From Sphingobacterium paucimobilis HER1398 (GTDB lineage: Bacteria > Bacteroidota > Bacteroidia > Sphingobacteriales > Sphingobacteriaceae), in the NCBI RefSeq assembly GCF_000416985.1, contig NZ_ATDL01000004.1, forward strand, positions 372,001-436,000: a stretch of DNA of 64,000 nt, read 5' to 3'. The translations under genes and the position numbers were made by a program. This document shows positions 26,201 to 35,032 of the stretch, one piece after another. The notes beneath the pieces were generated by a model. The model did not search any database and was not told where the DNA came from. It worked only from the letters and a program-made list of their open reading frames with translations. Every line of letters starts with the position of its first letter. Within the stretch, counting starts at the first letter, position 1.

Positions 26201-26887
26201 GTGAATGCGATTATCAATTCTTCCGCTATCGATCAAGGCCTGCGCGCAGGTGATTTGAAATTTGAGGATCTAGACGGAGATAAGGTAATATCTATGGGCG
26301 ACAACACATTGGCCAATCCTGGAGATAGAAGGGTCATCGGAAACTCTCTGCCTAGGTATAACTTTAACTTCAATACAGGAGCTTCATGGAAAGGGATTGA
26401 TGTCTCCGTGTTTTTTCAGGGAATAGGTAGGCAGCACTGGTACCCAGGGGCAGAAGCTATAAACTTCTGGGGTCCTTATTCTAGGCCCTACGCAACTTTT
26501 ATCCCACGCGATTTTATGTCACAGGTATGGAGTGAAGATAATCCGGATGCCTATTTCCCTAGGCCTAGAGGTTATATTGCCTTAAATGCAACGAACCGTT
26601 CGCTGGGGGTTGCGAATACAAAATATCTGCAGGACCTCATGTACATACGTTTGAAAAATCTGACTGTGGGCTACAGTCTTCCTGAAGCAACTGTAGGAAA
26701 AATTGGATTATCACGTTTACGCTTTTATTTGAGTGGAGAGAATCTGTGGACTTATACGAAGCTGAAGAGTAAATATATAGATCCTGAACAGGCTGCAACG
26801 AAGAATACCTATAAAGTCTCGACGAGTACGGCCAAAACCTATCCTTGGGCTAAGACATTTATGTTTGGCCTGGACATTGGATTATAA
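23288..26887 (+). CDS. SusC/RagA TonB-dependent transporter 2
   Basis: 1199 residues. The signal peptide begins at internal Met24 (MKLSLAVPLLVVASLNVSA), so the real start may be 23357. Next are an STN domain (about 47-122; QTITLKKKNLKIEELL), a carboxypeptidase-like domain (about 139-212; VTGRVTNMKGEALGGVTVL), a plug with DIVVVGYGTQKKGNLT and LKDASAAAVYGARASYGVI, and a full barrel ending MFGLDIGL. It works with SusD 2 (15 bp downstream) in TonB-powered import and signals to FecR 2. The enzyme encoded downstream suggests a phosphodiester-linked substrate, but that is indirect. Confidence 0.96.
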   Translation: MYGKKLGNSFLDRKQIPPIKSILMKLSLAVPLLVVASLNVSAVTIGQTITLKKKNLKIEELLKEVRKQTGYNVFFNESTIPQELKLDVLYSKAQLRDVLDEISSKYSLGYKIVDKNIVLSSVAERQSMGDSEVVAAIQQRQVTGRVTNMKGEALGGVTVLEVGTGNSVISNNAGVYTITMHSKENLLRFSSVGYASREVRPTTSSTLDITMEEAISVLSDIVVVGYGTQKKGNLTAAASVVDTRLLKSRPGGNASSLLQGTVPNLNVSFSTGRPGAAGSFNIRGVNSISNDAKPLIIIDGFEGDINRLNPNDIESVTVLKDASAAAVYGARASYGVIIVTTKSGSGSATAINYSGQVSVSTPTTSTDYERRGYYSAAINDKFFSQYAGTNYTRYTDDDYYQLWIRREDKKEHPDRPWVVLDKRDGRDSYVYYGNTDWYSYLFDDKRPMQSHDISVVGGADHIRYSLSGNYYDQKGIFRQNPDQIKRYNLRSKVDFEVKPWLDINTNITYFNSAYGYPGVGGVEKTFENSVSHGLASIVPRNPDGTLVYATTISNYNVMDGYSAMLTQGLHHNMDKISEFSPTIEAVLKPLKGLELRSSYRFTHYNYQTMNRSVNIPYSKYPGEELSITTGIGNNRLYESQINHYFQGVNMYATYEHTWNNAHNFKLMGGYNYETRYIKDVKAARDGLLSNQLTDLELATGDVIEVNGGQNEYALFGVFYRANYNYKDRYLLEAAGRYDGTSRFAKNHRYGFFPSFSAGWRVDREDFFKDWNQHLFSGLKLRASYGSLGNQQVGYYDYIQTVNAGGVLKYSFGDGSVAPFADESAPNSSALTWETVNTTNIGLDVELLQSRVTFNGDVYWRETLNMLTLGKAIPAYYGAGFPKENASDLMTKGWEVSVSWKDQFELAAKPFAYHVGIGVGDNTSKITRFDNPNKNLSNFYEGQRLGQIWGYEVNGYFKTDEEAKNYAVDQKAVNAIINSSAIDQGLRAGDLKFEDLDGDKVISMGDNTLANPGDRRVIGNSLPRYNFNFNTGASWKGIDVSVFFQGIGRQHWYPGAEAINFWGPYSRPYATFIPRDFMSQVWSEDNPDAYFPRPRGYIALNATNRSLGVANTKYLQDLMYIRLKNLTVGYSLPEATVGKIGLSRLRFYLSGENLWTYTKLKSKYIDPEQAATKNTYKVSTSTAKTYPWAKTFMFGLDIGL

Positions 26888-26901
26888 CTTTAAATATTAG
26901 G

Positions 26902-28653
26902 ATGATGAAAAAATATTTGATACAATATATAGCGGGCATACTCTTCATTTTGGGCACTTTGAGTGCATGTGACCTGGATAAGATGCCGCTAGCGGCACTT
27001 TCACCGGATACGTATTTTTCTAATGAACAAGAACTAAAACTGTATAGTAATAAGTTTTATCTAGATGTCTTGCCAGGGGCGTCTGATGTTTATGGAGAAA
27101 ATGCTGACGATATCGTGATCACTCCATTGAGTTTAGAAGTTTCTGGTCAACGTACCGTGCCCGCAGCCGCGCCTACAACAGGGTTTGGATGGCGCTGGGC
27201 TCCACTTAGAAGAATAAACTATCTGTTGGAAAATTCGCACCAGACAGCAGATGTTCGTGTGCGAAACCAGTATGATGGTCTGGCCCGCTTTTTTAGAGCC
27301 TACTTCTACTTTGAAAAAATGGTTCGGTATGGAGAGTTACCTTGGTTTAATCGGGTGCTTGGATCTCAGGATACTGAATTATTTAAACCTCGTGATAGCA
27401 GGGATCTGATCGCTGACTCTATTTTGAGAGACTTGGATTTTGCAATAGCGCACCTGCCAACGACAAAAGATGTTTATCGGGTAAACAAATGGACAGCTAT
27501 GGCCTTAAAGTCCCGGATGGCACTTTTCGAAGGAACTTTTAGGCATTATCACCAACTGCCGAATGCTAATAAATACCTGCAGATATGTGCTGAGGTTTCG
27601 CAGGAGTTGATAAACGATGGTGGATATTCACTTTATAAAACAGGAACACAGCCTTATCGGGATCTGTTTGCTAATTCTAAAGCAATAGGTCAGGAGGTTA
27701 TTTTGGCAAGGGATTATGATGAATCATTGGCTTTGTTTCATGATGTCCAGAATTTTGAAAACTCCAGTACCCGCGGCCGGCCAGGTATTGCTAAAAGTGT
27801 GGTCAATTATTATTTGATGACATCGGGAGCGCGTTTTACGGATATGGCAAATTATGATAGAATGGAGTTTGTGGAAGAGACTAAGAATAGAGATCCGCGT
27901 TTGGCGCAGACTATACGGACTCCAGGGTACACGCGTATCGGAAGTACAGCATTAGTCGCTCCGAACCTAACGTTTTCTGTGACGGGGTATCATTTAACGA
28001 AATATAGCATGCAGCAAACTTACGATGCTTCGGGAAAAAGCTTTTCTGATATCCCGTTATTTCGCATAGCTGAAGTTTATTTAAATTTAGCGGAGGCTAA
28101 AGCTGTGTTGGAGACACTGACACAAGAAGATTTGAATAAGACGATCAATCTGCTACGCAATAGGGTGGGCATGCCTAGCCTCAATCTAGCGCAGGCAAAT
28201 GCCAATCCTGATCCTTACCTTGGGCAGGGTGAATATGGTTTTCCAAATGTAGTAGGTGCTTTTAAAGGAGTTGTATTAGAGATACGTCGTGAACGTACTG
28301 TAGAGATGATGTTGGAAGGACTGCGTTATAACGATATGATGCGTTGGAAGTCGGGAAAACTGTTTGAAAAGCCCTTCTTGGGAATGTATTTTGGTCGTTT
28401 GGGAAATTTTGATCTGGATAATAACGGAACTATTGATGTATGTCTATATGAAGGTACTAAGCCAAGCTCTACGGCTAGTGTTTTTCTGGAAGTGGGTAAG
28501 GATATCATTCTTTCCGAAGGAAATAAGGGATATATCGTGGTGCATGGTAATTTAACACGTGTATTCAGAGAAGATAGGGATTATCTATATCCAATCCCAA
28601 CAGAAGAAATTAATCTGTCGAATAAGACGCTAATTCAAAACCCTAACTGGTAG
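26902..28653 (+). CDS. RagB/SusD family surface lipoprotein 2
   Basis: 583 residues, lipoprotein signal with Cys23 (GTLSACDLDK). The SusD-like N-terminal region includes PLAALSPDTYFSNEQEL, and the RagB/SusD C-terminal region has EIRRERTVEMMLEGLRYNDMMRW (about 456-478) with the usual ending KTLIQNPNW. It is the surface partner of SusC 2. An insertion before the C-terminus contains LGNFDLDNNGTIDVCLY, with a D-x-D-x-N-G-T pattern that could bind calcium. The next gene begins only 4 bp later, showing tight translational coupling. Confidence 0.95.
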   Translation: MMKKYLIQYIAGILFILGTLSACDLDKMPLAALSPDTYFSNEQELKLYSNKFYLDVLPGASDVYGENADDIVITPLSLEVSGQRTVPAAAPTTGFGWRWAPLRRINYLLENSHQTADVRVRNQYDGLARFFRAYFYFEKMVRYGELPWFNRVLGSQDTELFKPRDSRDLIADSILRDLDFAIAHLPTTKDVYRVNKWTAMALKSRMALFEGTFRHYHQLPNANKYLQICAEVSQELINDGGYSLYKTGTQPYRDLFANSKAIGQEVILARDYDESLALFHDVQNFENSSTRGRPGIAKSVVNYYLMTSGARFTDMANYDRMEFVEETKNRDPRLAQTIRTPGYTRIGSTALVAPNLTFSVTGYHLTKYSMQQTYDASGKSFSDIPLFRIAEVYLNLAEAKAVLETLTQEDLNKTINLLRNRVGMPSLNLAQANANPDPYLGQGEYGFPNVVGAFKGVVLEIRRERTVEMMLEGLRYNDMMRWKSGKLFEKPFLGMYFGRLGNFDLDNNGTIDVCLYEGTKPSSTASVFLEVGKDIILSEGNKGYIVVHGNLTRVFREDRDYLYPIPTEEINLSNKTLIQNPNW

Positions 28654-28657
28654 AATC

Positions 28658-30694
28658 ATGAAAAAGATATATTTTTTAGTGCTTTTTGTGTCGTGTATTT
28701 CTGTTACGGGATGCAGCAAAAAAATTCTAGATAACTCGCGTTACGACAGTCTATTCCCTGAAATTAAGGAACCTGTTCCTCCGGTGTCACAGGTAACCCT
28801 AAAAGATAAAGATGGATGGACTATGGATACCATGGCAAATGGGTTGATACATTATCAGTTTGCGAAGTACATACAGACACAGACTGCGAATCAATTTGTG
28901 AATGTGGTCGAGATAGATTTGATGAATCCGGAATATGAACTTGAGTTTGTGAGCTTAGGAGCGCAGGATACATTGTCTGCTGTTGCAGCCAACCGTGGTG
29001 CCATTGTTGCGATTAATGGTACCTATGAAATGGACGCAAGTTACATCAAGACGAATGGTAGCATTCACTCACCTATTACGTTGAGTTCCGGACATTTGAG
29101 ATATTGGAAACATGAGGGAGCGATTTCTTACAATTCAGGCCAAGATCTTAGAATAGAGAAGGGAACGAAAGATAGCTATGCACAATCTCCTTACTTGAAT
29201 ATATTTTCTGGATCACCTATGTTGGTCGATGATTATAAAAAGGTGGGAGAGGATTTTATTGGAGATGTGAGTGGTATAAATCTTAACAGTCTGGACTATG
29301 AAGATTACCGTCGGCATCAAGGAGTAAGGCACCCCCGTACAGTAGTAGCAGTGACAGAAGATAAGAAATTACTCTTAGTAACCATTGATGGACGATTCCC
29401 AGAGTCTGCGGGCATGACTGCAAAAGAGGTTACTCAGTTTATGACTTCTTATTTTACGCCACAATATGCATTGAATATGGACGGCGGTGGTTCTACAACT
29501 ATGTTTGTAAAGGATAAAGGCTTTAAAGGTGTAATCAACTATCCTACGGACAATGGTGTACGTAATCATTACGGACAACGCATGCTTCGGACTTTTATAT
29601 TGGTCAAAAAGAAGGGACAGGGTGGTAATGCTTTTGCCGGAGGTGATGGTACAGAAACTAACCCTTATCTGATTGCCACTGCTGCGCATTTGCAGAGTAT
29701 GCATACGCTGGATTGGTCCAACACCGAAACGAATCCATATTATTTTAAATTGACAGCGGATATCGATATGATAGGTCGCAGTTGGACTCCGCTTAATAAT
29801 CAGGACCCTTATGCAAGATATCTGCATTTTGACGGCGATGGCCATGTGATCAAGAATCTGAAAGTGGGAAAATCTTCTTATGGAAGTTTGTTTGGTGTAT
29901 TGTTTGGATCATGTAAGAACCTAGGGCTTGTTGACGTTGATATCGAGTCGAGTAATGGAGCTGGTGCATTTGGTGGGTATTTGGGATTACGATCGCCTGA
30001 TAAAGTGGCGAAGATAGGTGTGTTGGAAAATTGTTTTTCTACCGGTAAAGTGACAGGAACAGATGCCGTAGGGGGACTTATTGGTAATGTGGGTAAGCGT
30101 AACACTACTGGAGCACCTAGTATGATCTCGAATTGTTTTTCTGCTGCAGAGGTAACAGCGACGGCTACGGCCAATGGTCGTGCAGGAGGGATTGCTGGTA
30201 TTGTATATGATGGCGGTGTAGTAGAAAATTGTTTTGCGAGTGGAAAAATTGTGTCTAAAACTGCTTCTGGAAAAGGTGCCGGCGGAGTGGTTGGATGGAC
30301 AGATTCAAAGGTGAAGGGTCTGGTTTCTTTTAACGTTTCGATCAATAATGACGGAAATGGAACTGCAGGACGCATCGCTTCTGCGATGGGACTCGTAGGG
30401 GGAGCAATCGCGCAAGGAGAGAATTGTTGGGCGTCCGAGGAGGTTATGGTGACCAAAAATGGGATAGCCGTGCCATCGTCTGCTTATATCACGGGAGAGG
30501 TAACGGTAAAAGAAACGGGATTTGATGGGGAAACTAAAACTAAAGTCTTTTTAAAAGATATGAATAACTATAACAGCGTTCTTGGATGGAAGCTAGGGCC
30601 CGGTAATTCATGGTCTTCTACAGTAAACTCGAAAGGAAAGCCAATTTTACAGTGGTTATTTCTAAGAGGTGATTATGAGTCTTTTTATCAATAA
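28658..30694 (+). CDS. Phosphodiester glycosidase-domain lipoprotein
   Basis: 678 residues, lipoprotein signal with Cys19 (SVTGCSKK). Residues about 90-325 match the NAGPA family, the fold of the enzyme that removes GlcNAc from a GlcNAc-1-phosphodiester: AINGTYEMD, GVRHPRTVVAV, VTIDGRFPESAGMT and YALNMDGGGSTTMFV. Residues about 330-600 contain GLUG-type repeats (YFKLTADIDM, FGGYLG, GGLIGNVG, GGIAGIVYDGG), a beta-helix adhesin module. It is probably anchored on the cell surface, where the repeats may hold the substrate. It closes SusCD locus 2 and is the only enzyme in it. Confidence 0.9.
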   Translation: MKKIYFLVLFVSCISVTGCSKKILDNSRYDSLFPEIKEPVPPVSQVTLKDKDGWTMDTMANGLIHYQFAKYIQTQTANQFVNVVEIDLMNPEYELEFVSLGAQDTLSAVAANRGAIVAINGTYEMDASYIKTNGSIHSPITLSSGHLRYWKHEGAISYNSGQDLRIEKGTKDSYAQSPYLNIFSGSPMLVDDYKKVGEDFIGDVSGINLNSLDYEDYRRHQGVRHPRTVVAVTEDKKLLLVTIDGRFPESAGMTAKEVTQFMTSYFTPQYALNMDGGGSTTMFVKDKGFKGVINYPTDNGVRNHYGQRMLRTFILVKKKGQGGNAFAGGDGTETNPYLIATAAHLQSMHTLDWSNTETNPYYFKLTADIDMIGRSWTPLNNQDPYARYLHFDGDGHVIKNLKVGKSSYGSLFGVLFGSCKNLGLVDVDIESSNGAGAFGGYLGLRSPDKVAKIGVLENCFSTGKVTGTDAVGGLIGNVGKRNTTGAPSMISNCFSAAEVTATATANGRAGGIAGIVYDGGVVENCFASGKIVSKTASGKGAGGVVGWTDSKVKGLVSFNVSINNDGNGTAGRIASAMGLVGGAIAQGENCWASEEVMVTKNGIAVPSSAYITGEVTVKETGFDGETKTKVFLKDMNNYNSVLGWKLGPGNSWSSTVNSKGKPILQWLFLRGDYESFYQ

Positions 30695-30715
30695 TTAGTT
30701 TATTGCAATTTGAAA

Positions 30716-30752
30716 GGTAGTCTGTGTATTTCTATACAGACTACCATTTTTT
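30716..30752 (+). terminator. Terminator of SusCD locus 2
   Basis: GGTAGTCTGT (30716-30725) pairs perfectly with ACAGACTACC (30736-30745) and is followed by ATTTTTTT. Strong rho-independent form. Confidence 0.9.
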
Positions 30753-30806
30753 TGAACTTATCTTTTTTTATCGCACTGTGGATTTTCATAAAAAGAGATG
30801 AAGGTT

Positions 30807-32618
30807 TTATTTTTCATCCTTATACGACTGAACTAATTTTTCAAGATTGAGGCTGCGGGCGGAGGCATCGAATATCTCCCGATAGGTACCCTTGACATCC
30901 ATTAATGAGTCGTGTGTACCGGATTCGACAACTTCTCCCTTCTTCAATACATAGATGTAATCGGCATCCAATATCTGAGAGAGGGAGTGGGATATGATCA
31001 CTACGGTCCTGTTTTTTTGGATGGCGTCCAATGAATTTTTGATCTGTTCGGTAGCAATAGCATCTAGACTGGCAGTAGGTTCGTCCAAGAAAATAATGGG
31101 TGGATTTTTTAAGAACAGACGTGCTATGGCGATCCGTTGCTGTTGGCCTCCGGATAGTAGTGTGGCGTCATGTGCATATCCTTCTTTGAGTTCCATGATC
31201 TGCTCGTGCAGGTAGGCCTTGCGTGCTGCCTCTTGTACTTCTTCAAAACTGGCTTCTATTTTTCCATATCGGATGTTATCTTCGATACTGCCTTTGAAAA
31301 TATGGTTGCGCTGTAATACCAGCCCGATTTTTTCGCGCAGTGCGCCATTGTCATAGTCATTCAGGTTGATCCCGTCCAAGAGAATCTCACCACCTTGAGG
31401 TAGATAGAACTTGCAGAGTAAGTTGATTATTGTAGATTTGCCTGCTCCACTCAAGCCGACCAATGCAGTGGTCTTGCCGCTCTCGATACGCATGTCAATC
31501 CCTTGTAGTGTCTTAACACTATTGGGATAGCTGAAGTCCACATTACGAAGTTCGAACGTACCATTCGTAGTAGACGGAGCATGGTGACCATTGGGTTCGA
31601 TCTCGGAATCGGCTTCTAAGATATCGAAATATCCTTCGGCATAGATCATGGCGTCATTCATGTCATCGTAGATGCGATGTAATTGACGGATCGGAGCGGA
31701 TACATTGTTAAATAGCATGATATGTAGCATGATTGCACCGATGGTCATCTGTTGATCCAATACTAAGAAGACGGTCAACAGTATGATGGCTACCACGCCA
31801 AACTGCTCTATGAAGGTCTTGAGTCCATCATAGAGAAAGTTGACTTTGCGGGTATGGAGTTGACTTTCCATCAGTTTCATCTGAAGATCATACTGTTTCT
31901 TTCCTTCGAATTTCTCACGAACAAAGCTTTTGATGACCAGTATGGAGTTGACCAAATTTAAAAGGCCAGACGTTTTCTGCTCGCGTTGGTTGCGTAATGT
32001 ACGCCTTACGCCGCCCAATTTTTTGGCCTGTAAGGAACTTACGTAAAAATAGATGGGTACGACAACGGTAGATACCAAACCGACGTACACATTCTGGATA
32101 TACATCACTATGAGTGCTAACAATGCACTGGAAAAAAGTGGTAGGATATCGATGAAAAAGTTCTGTACCAATCGGGTGAGGCTTTCGATGCCGCGATCGA
32201 TTCGGGTCTGGAGCTTACCGGATTCATGATTGCCATCTGTATAGAAAGCTACTCTATAGGTCAATATTTTATCAATGACGGTTTGGGCCAACTCGGAACT
32301 TACATTGATGCGTATTTTTTCGCCGTAGTACTTCTGTCCAAAATTGATGAAGATATTGATAATTTCTTTTGCTAAGAGAACAACGGAGATGAAGGCTAGT
32401 ACGTGGATACCGGTTTCCATTGGAGCTGGGAGCTGGATCAGTTGGGATACTTCATCGACGGTGTATTTTAAAACAATGGGGTTGACCTGTGCCATCAAAG
32501 CACCCACCAGGGTGAGGAGCAATGTCCATATAATCATTCGCTTATTGGGACGGACAAAGGGCTTTAACTGTCGAAAAATGCCGAAAAGGCTGATGGTTCT
32601 GTTAAATGGATTTTTCAT
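30807..32618 (-). CDS. ABC exporter, fused membrane and ATPase domains
   Basis: 603 residues. Six membrane helices lie in residues about 25-320 (ABC_membrane fold), followed by a nucleotide-binding domain from about 352 to 585 with Walker A GLSGAGKST, signature LSGGQQQRIAIARL, Walker B IIFLDEPTASLD and switch His in IISHSL. It acts as a homodimer or heterodimer in the inner membrane; related proteins export lipids, peptides or drugs. Nothing nearby identifies the substrate. It is transcribed leftward and ends facing locus 2. Confidence 0.95.
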   Translation of the reverse strand: MKNPFNRTISLFGIFRQLKPFVRPNKRMIIWTLLLTLVGALMAQVNPIVLKYTVDEVSQLIQLPAPMETGIHVLAFISVVLLAKEIINIFINFGQKYYGEKIRINVSSELAQTVIDKILTYRVAFYTDGNHESGKLQTRIDRGIESLTRLVQNFFIDILPLFSSALLALIVMYIQNVYVGLVSTVVVPIYFYVSSLQAKKLGGVRRTLRNQREQKTSGLLNLVNSILVIKSFVREKFEGKKQYDLQMKLMESQLHTRKVNFLYDGLKTFIEQFGVVAIILLTVFLVLDQQMTIGAIMLHIMLFNNVSAPIRQLHRIYDDMNDAMIYAEGYFDILEADSEIEPNGHHAPSTTNGTFELRNVDFSYPNSVKTLQGIDMRIESGKTTALVGLSGAGKSTIINLLCKFYLPQGGEILLDGINLNDYDNGALREKIGLVLQRNHIFKGSIEDNIRYGKIEASFEEVQEAARKAYLHEQIMELKEGYAHDATLLSGGQQQRIAIARLFLKNPPIIFLDEPTASLDAIATEQIKNSLDAIQKNRTVVIISHSLSQILDADYIYVLKKGEVVESGTHDSLMDVKGTYREIFDASARSLNLEKLVQSYKDEK

Positions 32619-32667
32619 TGTTGTCTACAATTTAACAAATTTTGGCGGTTATTGTTTGTCAAAAGAC

Positions 32668-32699
32668 AAGGGCTATCCTTTTACCAAGAATAGCCCTTT
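32668..32699 (-). terminator. Terminator after secreted protease
   Basis: AAGGGCTA (32668-32675) pairs with TAGCCCTT (32691-32698). Read on the minus strand, it lies 23 bp past the protease stop and is followed by a short T-rich run (GTCTTTTG). Confidence 0.65.
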
Positions 32700-32721
32700 A
32701 CTGTTTCCACGATATGGTGGA

Positions 32722-33630
32722 TTAAATATTTTTGATAAGCTCTTTAAGGAGTACTACAGGCTTGGTGTTTTTGACAACCATCTGTAGGTTCTTTTGCTCT
32801 CTCATGTCATAATAAATCGAACGGGTCGATGATACGGTGCTGATCAAATTGCCGTACTGATCGACGATAGGTGCTCCACTGGATCCTGCAGCGTAATCGG
32901 CTGTGATATCTGTCTGTGGAAGTCTTTCTGATTTTGAAACTGATTCTATATAGTTACGTGCCACTTTGCCCGTCGTGAAATAATTAATCATCGGAGCTGG
33001 ATTGCTCATGACGAATACATTTTCTCCGACTTTAGCGGTATTGCCCAATGGAAGTGGAGTCAATTTTTTGCCCTTGGTATCGACACGTACGATAGCTAGA
33101 TCGGCGTCTTTGAAAGAAGAAACAATCTCGTGTACCAAATAGACTTCACCATCATTGGTCTGTATGGACATCGCTAGGTTTTTGCCAGCTTTACTTTCTG
33201 TAAAACCTTCGATAACATGGTGGTTGGTAGCGATAAGGCCATCCTCGCTGATGATATAGCCCGAAGCGGTATTGAGGTGGGTGCGGTGACAATTGCCACA
33301 ATCATAAGCCGTTGCGAAGGATACAAATGAAGGCTGTATCAAGGTGGCGATTTCTGAAGCTTCCAATGCTTTGTTGCGTAGCTTTACCAAAGGCATGTCT
33401 ACTTTTTTACCTTCTACAGCGAGAAGGTCTTTCGCTGCTTGTTCAGCGGTGATGTATTTGCTACTCTTTAGTAATTCTTCTGTTTTCAACTCAAAATTGT
33501 TTGTGATTTCTTGTTGATCACTGAAACCATCCCATTTTTTTGAGGTCTGTGCATTGATCTCGATATTGCCAAAGAATAAACCAATAGCCAAAAGGCTGAG
33601 CGATAACTTACTTTTCTTCATGATACTCAT
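32722..33630 (-). CDS. Secreted trypsin-like serine protease
   Basis: 302 residues, signal peptide (SLSLLAIGLFFGNIEINAQ); Met4 is an equally good start. The triad is visible: His137 or 138 in ATNHHVIEGF, Asp175 or 177 in FKDADLAIV, and Ser251 in the AGSSGAPI loop. It has the S1C-like fold without a PDZ domain, so it is a small periplasmic or secreted peptidase. Oddly, a CGNCH motif (Cys111, Cys114, His115) precedes the catalytic His region; it could be a disulfide, a metal site or a c-type haem motif. A promoter box lies upstream at 33675. Confidence 0.85.
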   Translation of the reverse strand: MSIMKKSKLSLSLLAIGLFFGNIEINAQTSKKWDGFSDQQEITNNFELKTEELLKSSKYITAEQAAKDLLAVEGKKVDMPLVKLRNKALEASEIATLIQPSFVSFATAYDCGNCHRTHLNTASGYIISEDGLIATNHHVIEGFTESKAGKNLAMSIQTNDGEVYLVHEIVSSFKDADLAIVRVDTKGKKLTPLPLGNTAKVGENVFVMSNPAPMINYFTTGKVARNYIESVSKSERLPQTDITADYAAGSSGAPIVDQYGNLISTVSSTRSIYYDMREQKNLQMVVKNTKPVVLLKELIKNI

Positions 33631-33674
33631 TTAAAATAATTCGTGTGATTTACATTTCGGTTACATCACATGGG

Positions 33675-33682
33675 CAAAGTTA
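33675..33682 (-). promoter_or_regulatory. -7 box TAACTTTG of protease gene
   Basis: Reads TAACTTTG on the minus strand, a perfect TAnnTTTG, 45 bp before the start codon at 33630. Confidence 0.55.
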
Positions 33683-33740
33683 GTGCTTTGTACTGATCAG
33701 TGTATCGCGTAACAATAATTTTAGAAAAGGAGCGAGAATG

Positions 33741-34952
33741 TTATAATGCAATCATTTTCGATAATTGGGTGGACAGATCGATTTTCATGCCTATGGTGAA
33801 GACAGCATCTTCTTTCGCTCCAAGTGCTGTACGGCCATTGGAGATACGCTGCTCGCTGTAGAACTGTACAAATCGTATGGGTTGGTAAGATACACCTAAT
33901 ATGAGGTCGTTTCTTTTAAATCCTTTGTCGATCGGGTCGGTAATAGGGTGGTTGTTATTGGGTTTAAAGGAAGGTATGTATAAATTGTAACCAGCAAGGA
34001 GGGATAGTTTGTTCCACTTGTATTTTGCAAATAGCTCGAGTCCTGTGGCGTCAAATACGACGGTAGGGGTAGCGTATTGGCCAAGTGGATCGGCATAGTG
34101 TCCCTGTGTAAAATCTCCGTTTTTCTGTAGCACGGCTACAGCACTGAAGTCGATTTTCTTGCCTTTAAAATCGCCTCCTAAAGTGGCATAGATGGGCTGT
34201 CCCGAGAGGCCTAGTATCTTACCGTCATTGATCAGGTTGTCACTGAGGAACGCTTTGTTGAAGGCTGCTCCTATGCGTAGTTCAGGAATAATCTGCATCT
34301 GAGCAGAGGCGCCAAAGCCATCGACAAAGCGATGATTGTTGGCACCACGGGCCTGTAATTGTCCACCGATATAGAGGCGTCCGATTTGATTACGATAGAT
34401 AATGGATTGATCGGCCCGACCGGTTCCATTGGCCCCACCGTCGGTGCCTCCGATAAATGTAGCGGATCCCTTGGAACCAAATACATTGAAACGGTCGGTA
34501 TAGGCTGTCACATCGCGGTATACGCTCCATTGTTTACCAAAAGTAAGTCGGCCAAGACGTTCAAACTCTACGCCTAAATAGCCGAGTCTGTTGCCGAAAA
34601 CCTGTTGGTTCTGTCCTGACTGTATGGTTAGAAAGCCTCCGGACAAACTTCCGTCAGCATTGAAACTCGAGCCCCCACGCAGCATGTTGACCTGGAGCTC
34701 GGCTGCAGCGACAAATCCGAGCTTGCCTTTTTTCATAGCGACTTCGGTGCCGATACGCGATGCATTTTCCTGAATATCCATCTTCCCATCGTAGATGGCG
34801 GCATGTCCTCGTAGCCCAGCATAGGGCCTGATCCTCATCTCGATGGAGTCGGCTGAATTCTGTGCATAACTACAGATCGTAGCCGATGAGAGTAGTGAAA
34901 CTATCAGTGCTTTGGAAAATACTGTTTTCAGGAATGTTGGATACGTTTTCAT
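33741..34952 (-). CDS. Outer-membrane porin
   Basis: 403 residues, signal peptide ending SYAQ. The sequence alternates as in 16- to 18-strand barrels, with landmarks RIRPYAGLRGHAAIYDG near the start, LGYLGVEFERLGRLTFGKQW (about 116-135), a glycine-rich loop (GGTDGGANGTG) and a final strand pattern IGMKIDLSTQLSKMIAL. It fits the Gram-negative porin group found in Bacteroidota and should allow passive diffusion of small solutes. It is a single gene with no obvious operon partner; the protease gene begins 110 bp downstream in the same direction. Confidence 0.85.
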   Translation of the reverse strand: MKTYPTFLKTVFSKALIVSLLSSATICSYAQNSADSIEMRIRPYAGLRGHAAIYDGKMDIQENASRIGTEVAMKKGKLGFVAAAELQVNMLRGGSSFNADGSLSGGFLTIQSGQNQQVFGNRLGYLGVEFERLGRLTFGKQWSVYRDVTAYTDRFNVFGSKGSATFIGGTDGGANGTGRADQSIIYRNQIGRLYIGGQLQARGANNHRFVDGFGASAQMQIIPELRIGAAFNKAFLSDNLINDGKILGLSGQPIYATLGGDFKGKKIDFSAVAVLQKNGDFTQGHYADPLGQYATPTVVFDATGLELFAKYKWNKLSLLAGYNLYIPSFKPNNNHPITDPIDKGFKRNDLILGVSYQPIRFVQFYSEQRISNGRTALGAKEDAVFTIGMKIDLSTQLSKMIAL

Positions 34953-35032
34953 AGCTTAATGGCTGTGAATCCAGCCGGTACGAATTTCGAAAGATTATGT
35001 TTGAACTCCAAATTGTTATTGTAATTAGAGGC

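Noticed and set aside
29878-30456. Minus-strand 192-codon frame
   Set aside because: Antisense to the GLUG repeats; its P/A/T-rich sequence is a by-product of the glycine-rich coding strand.
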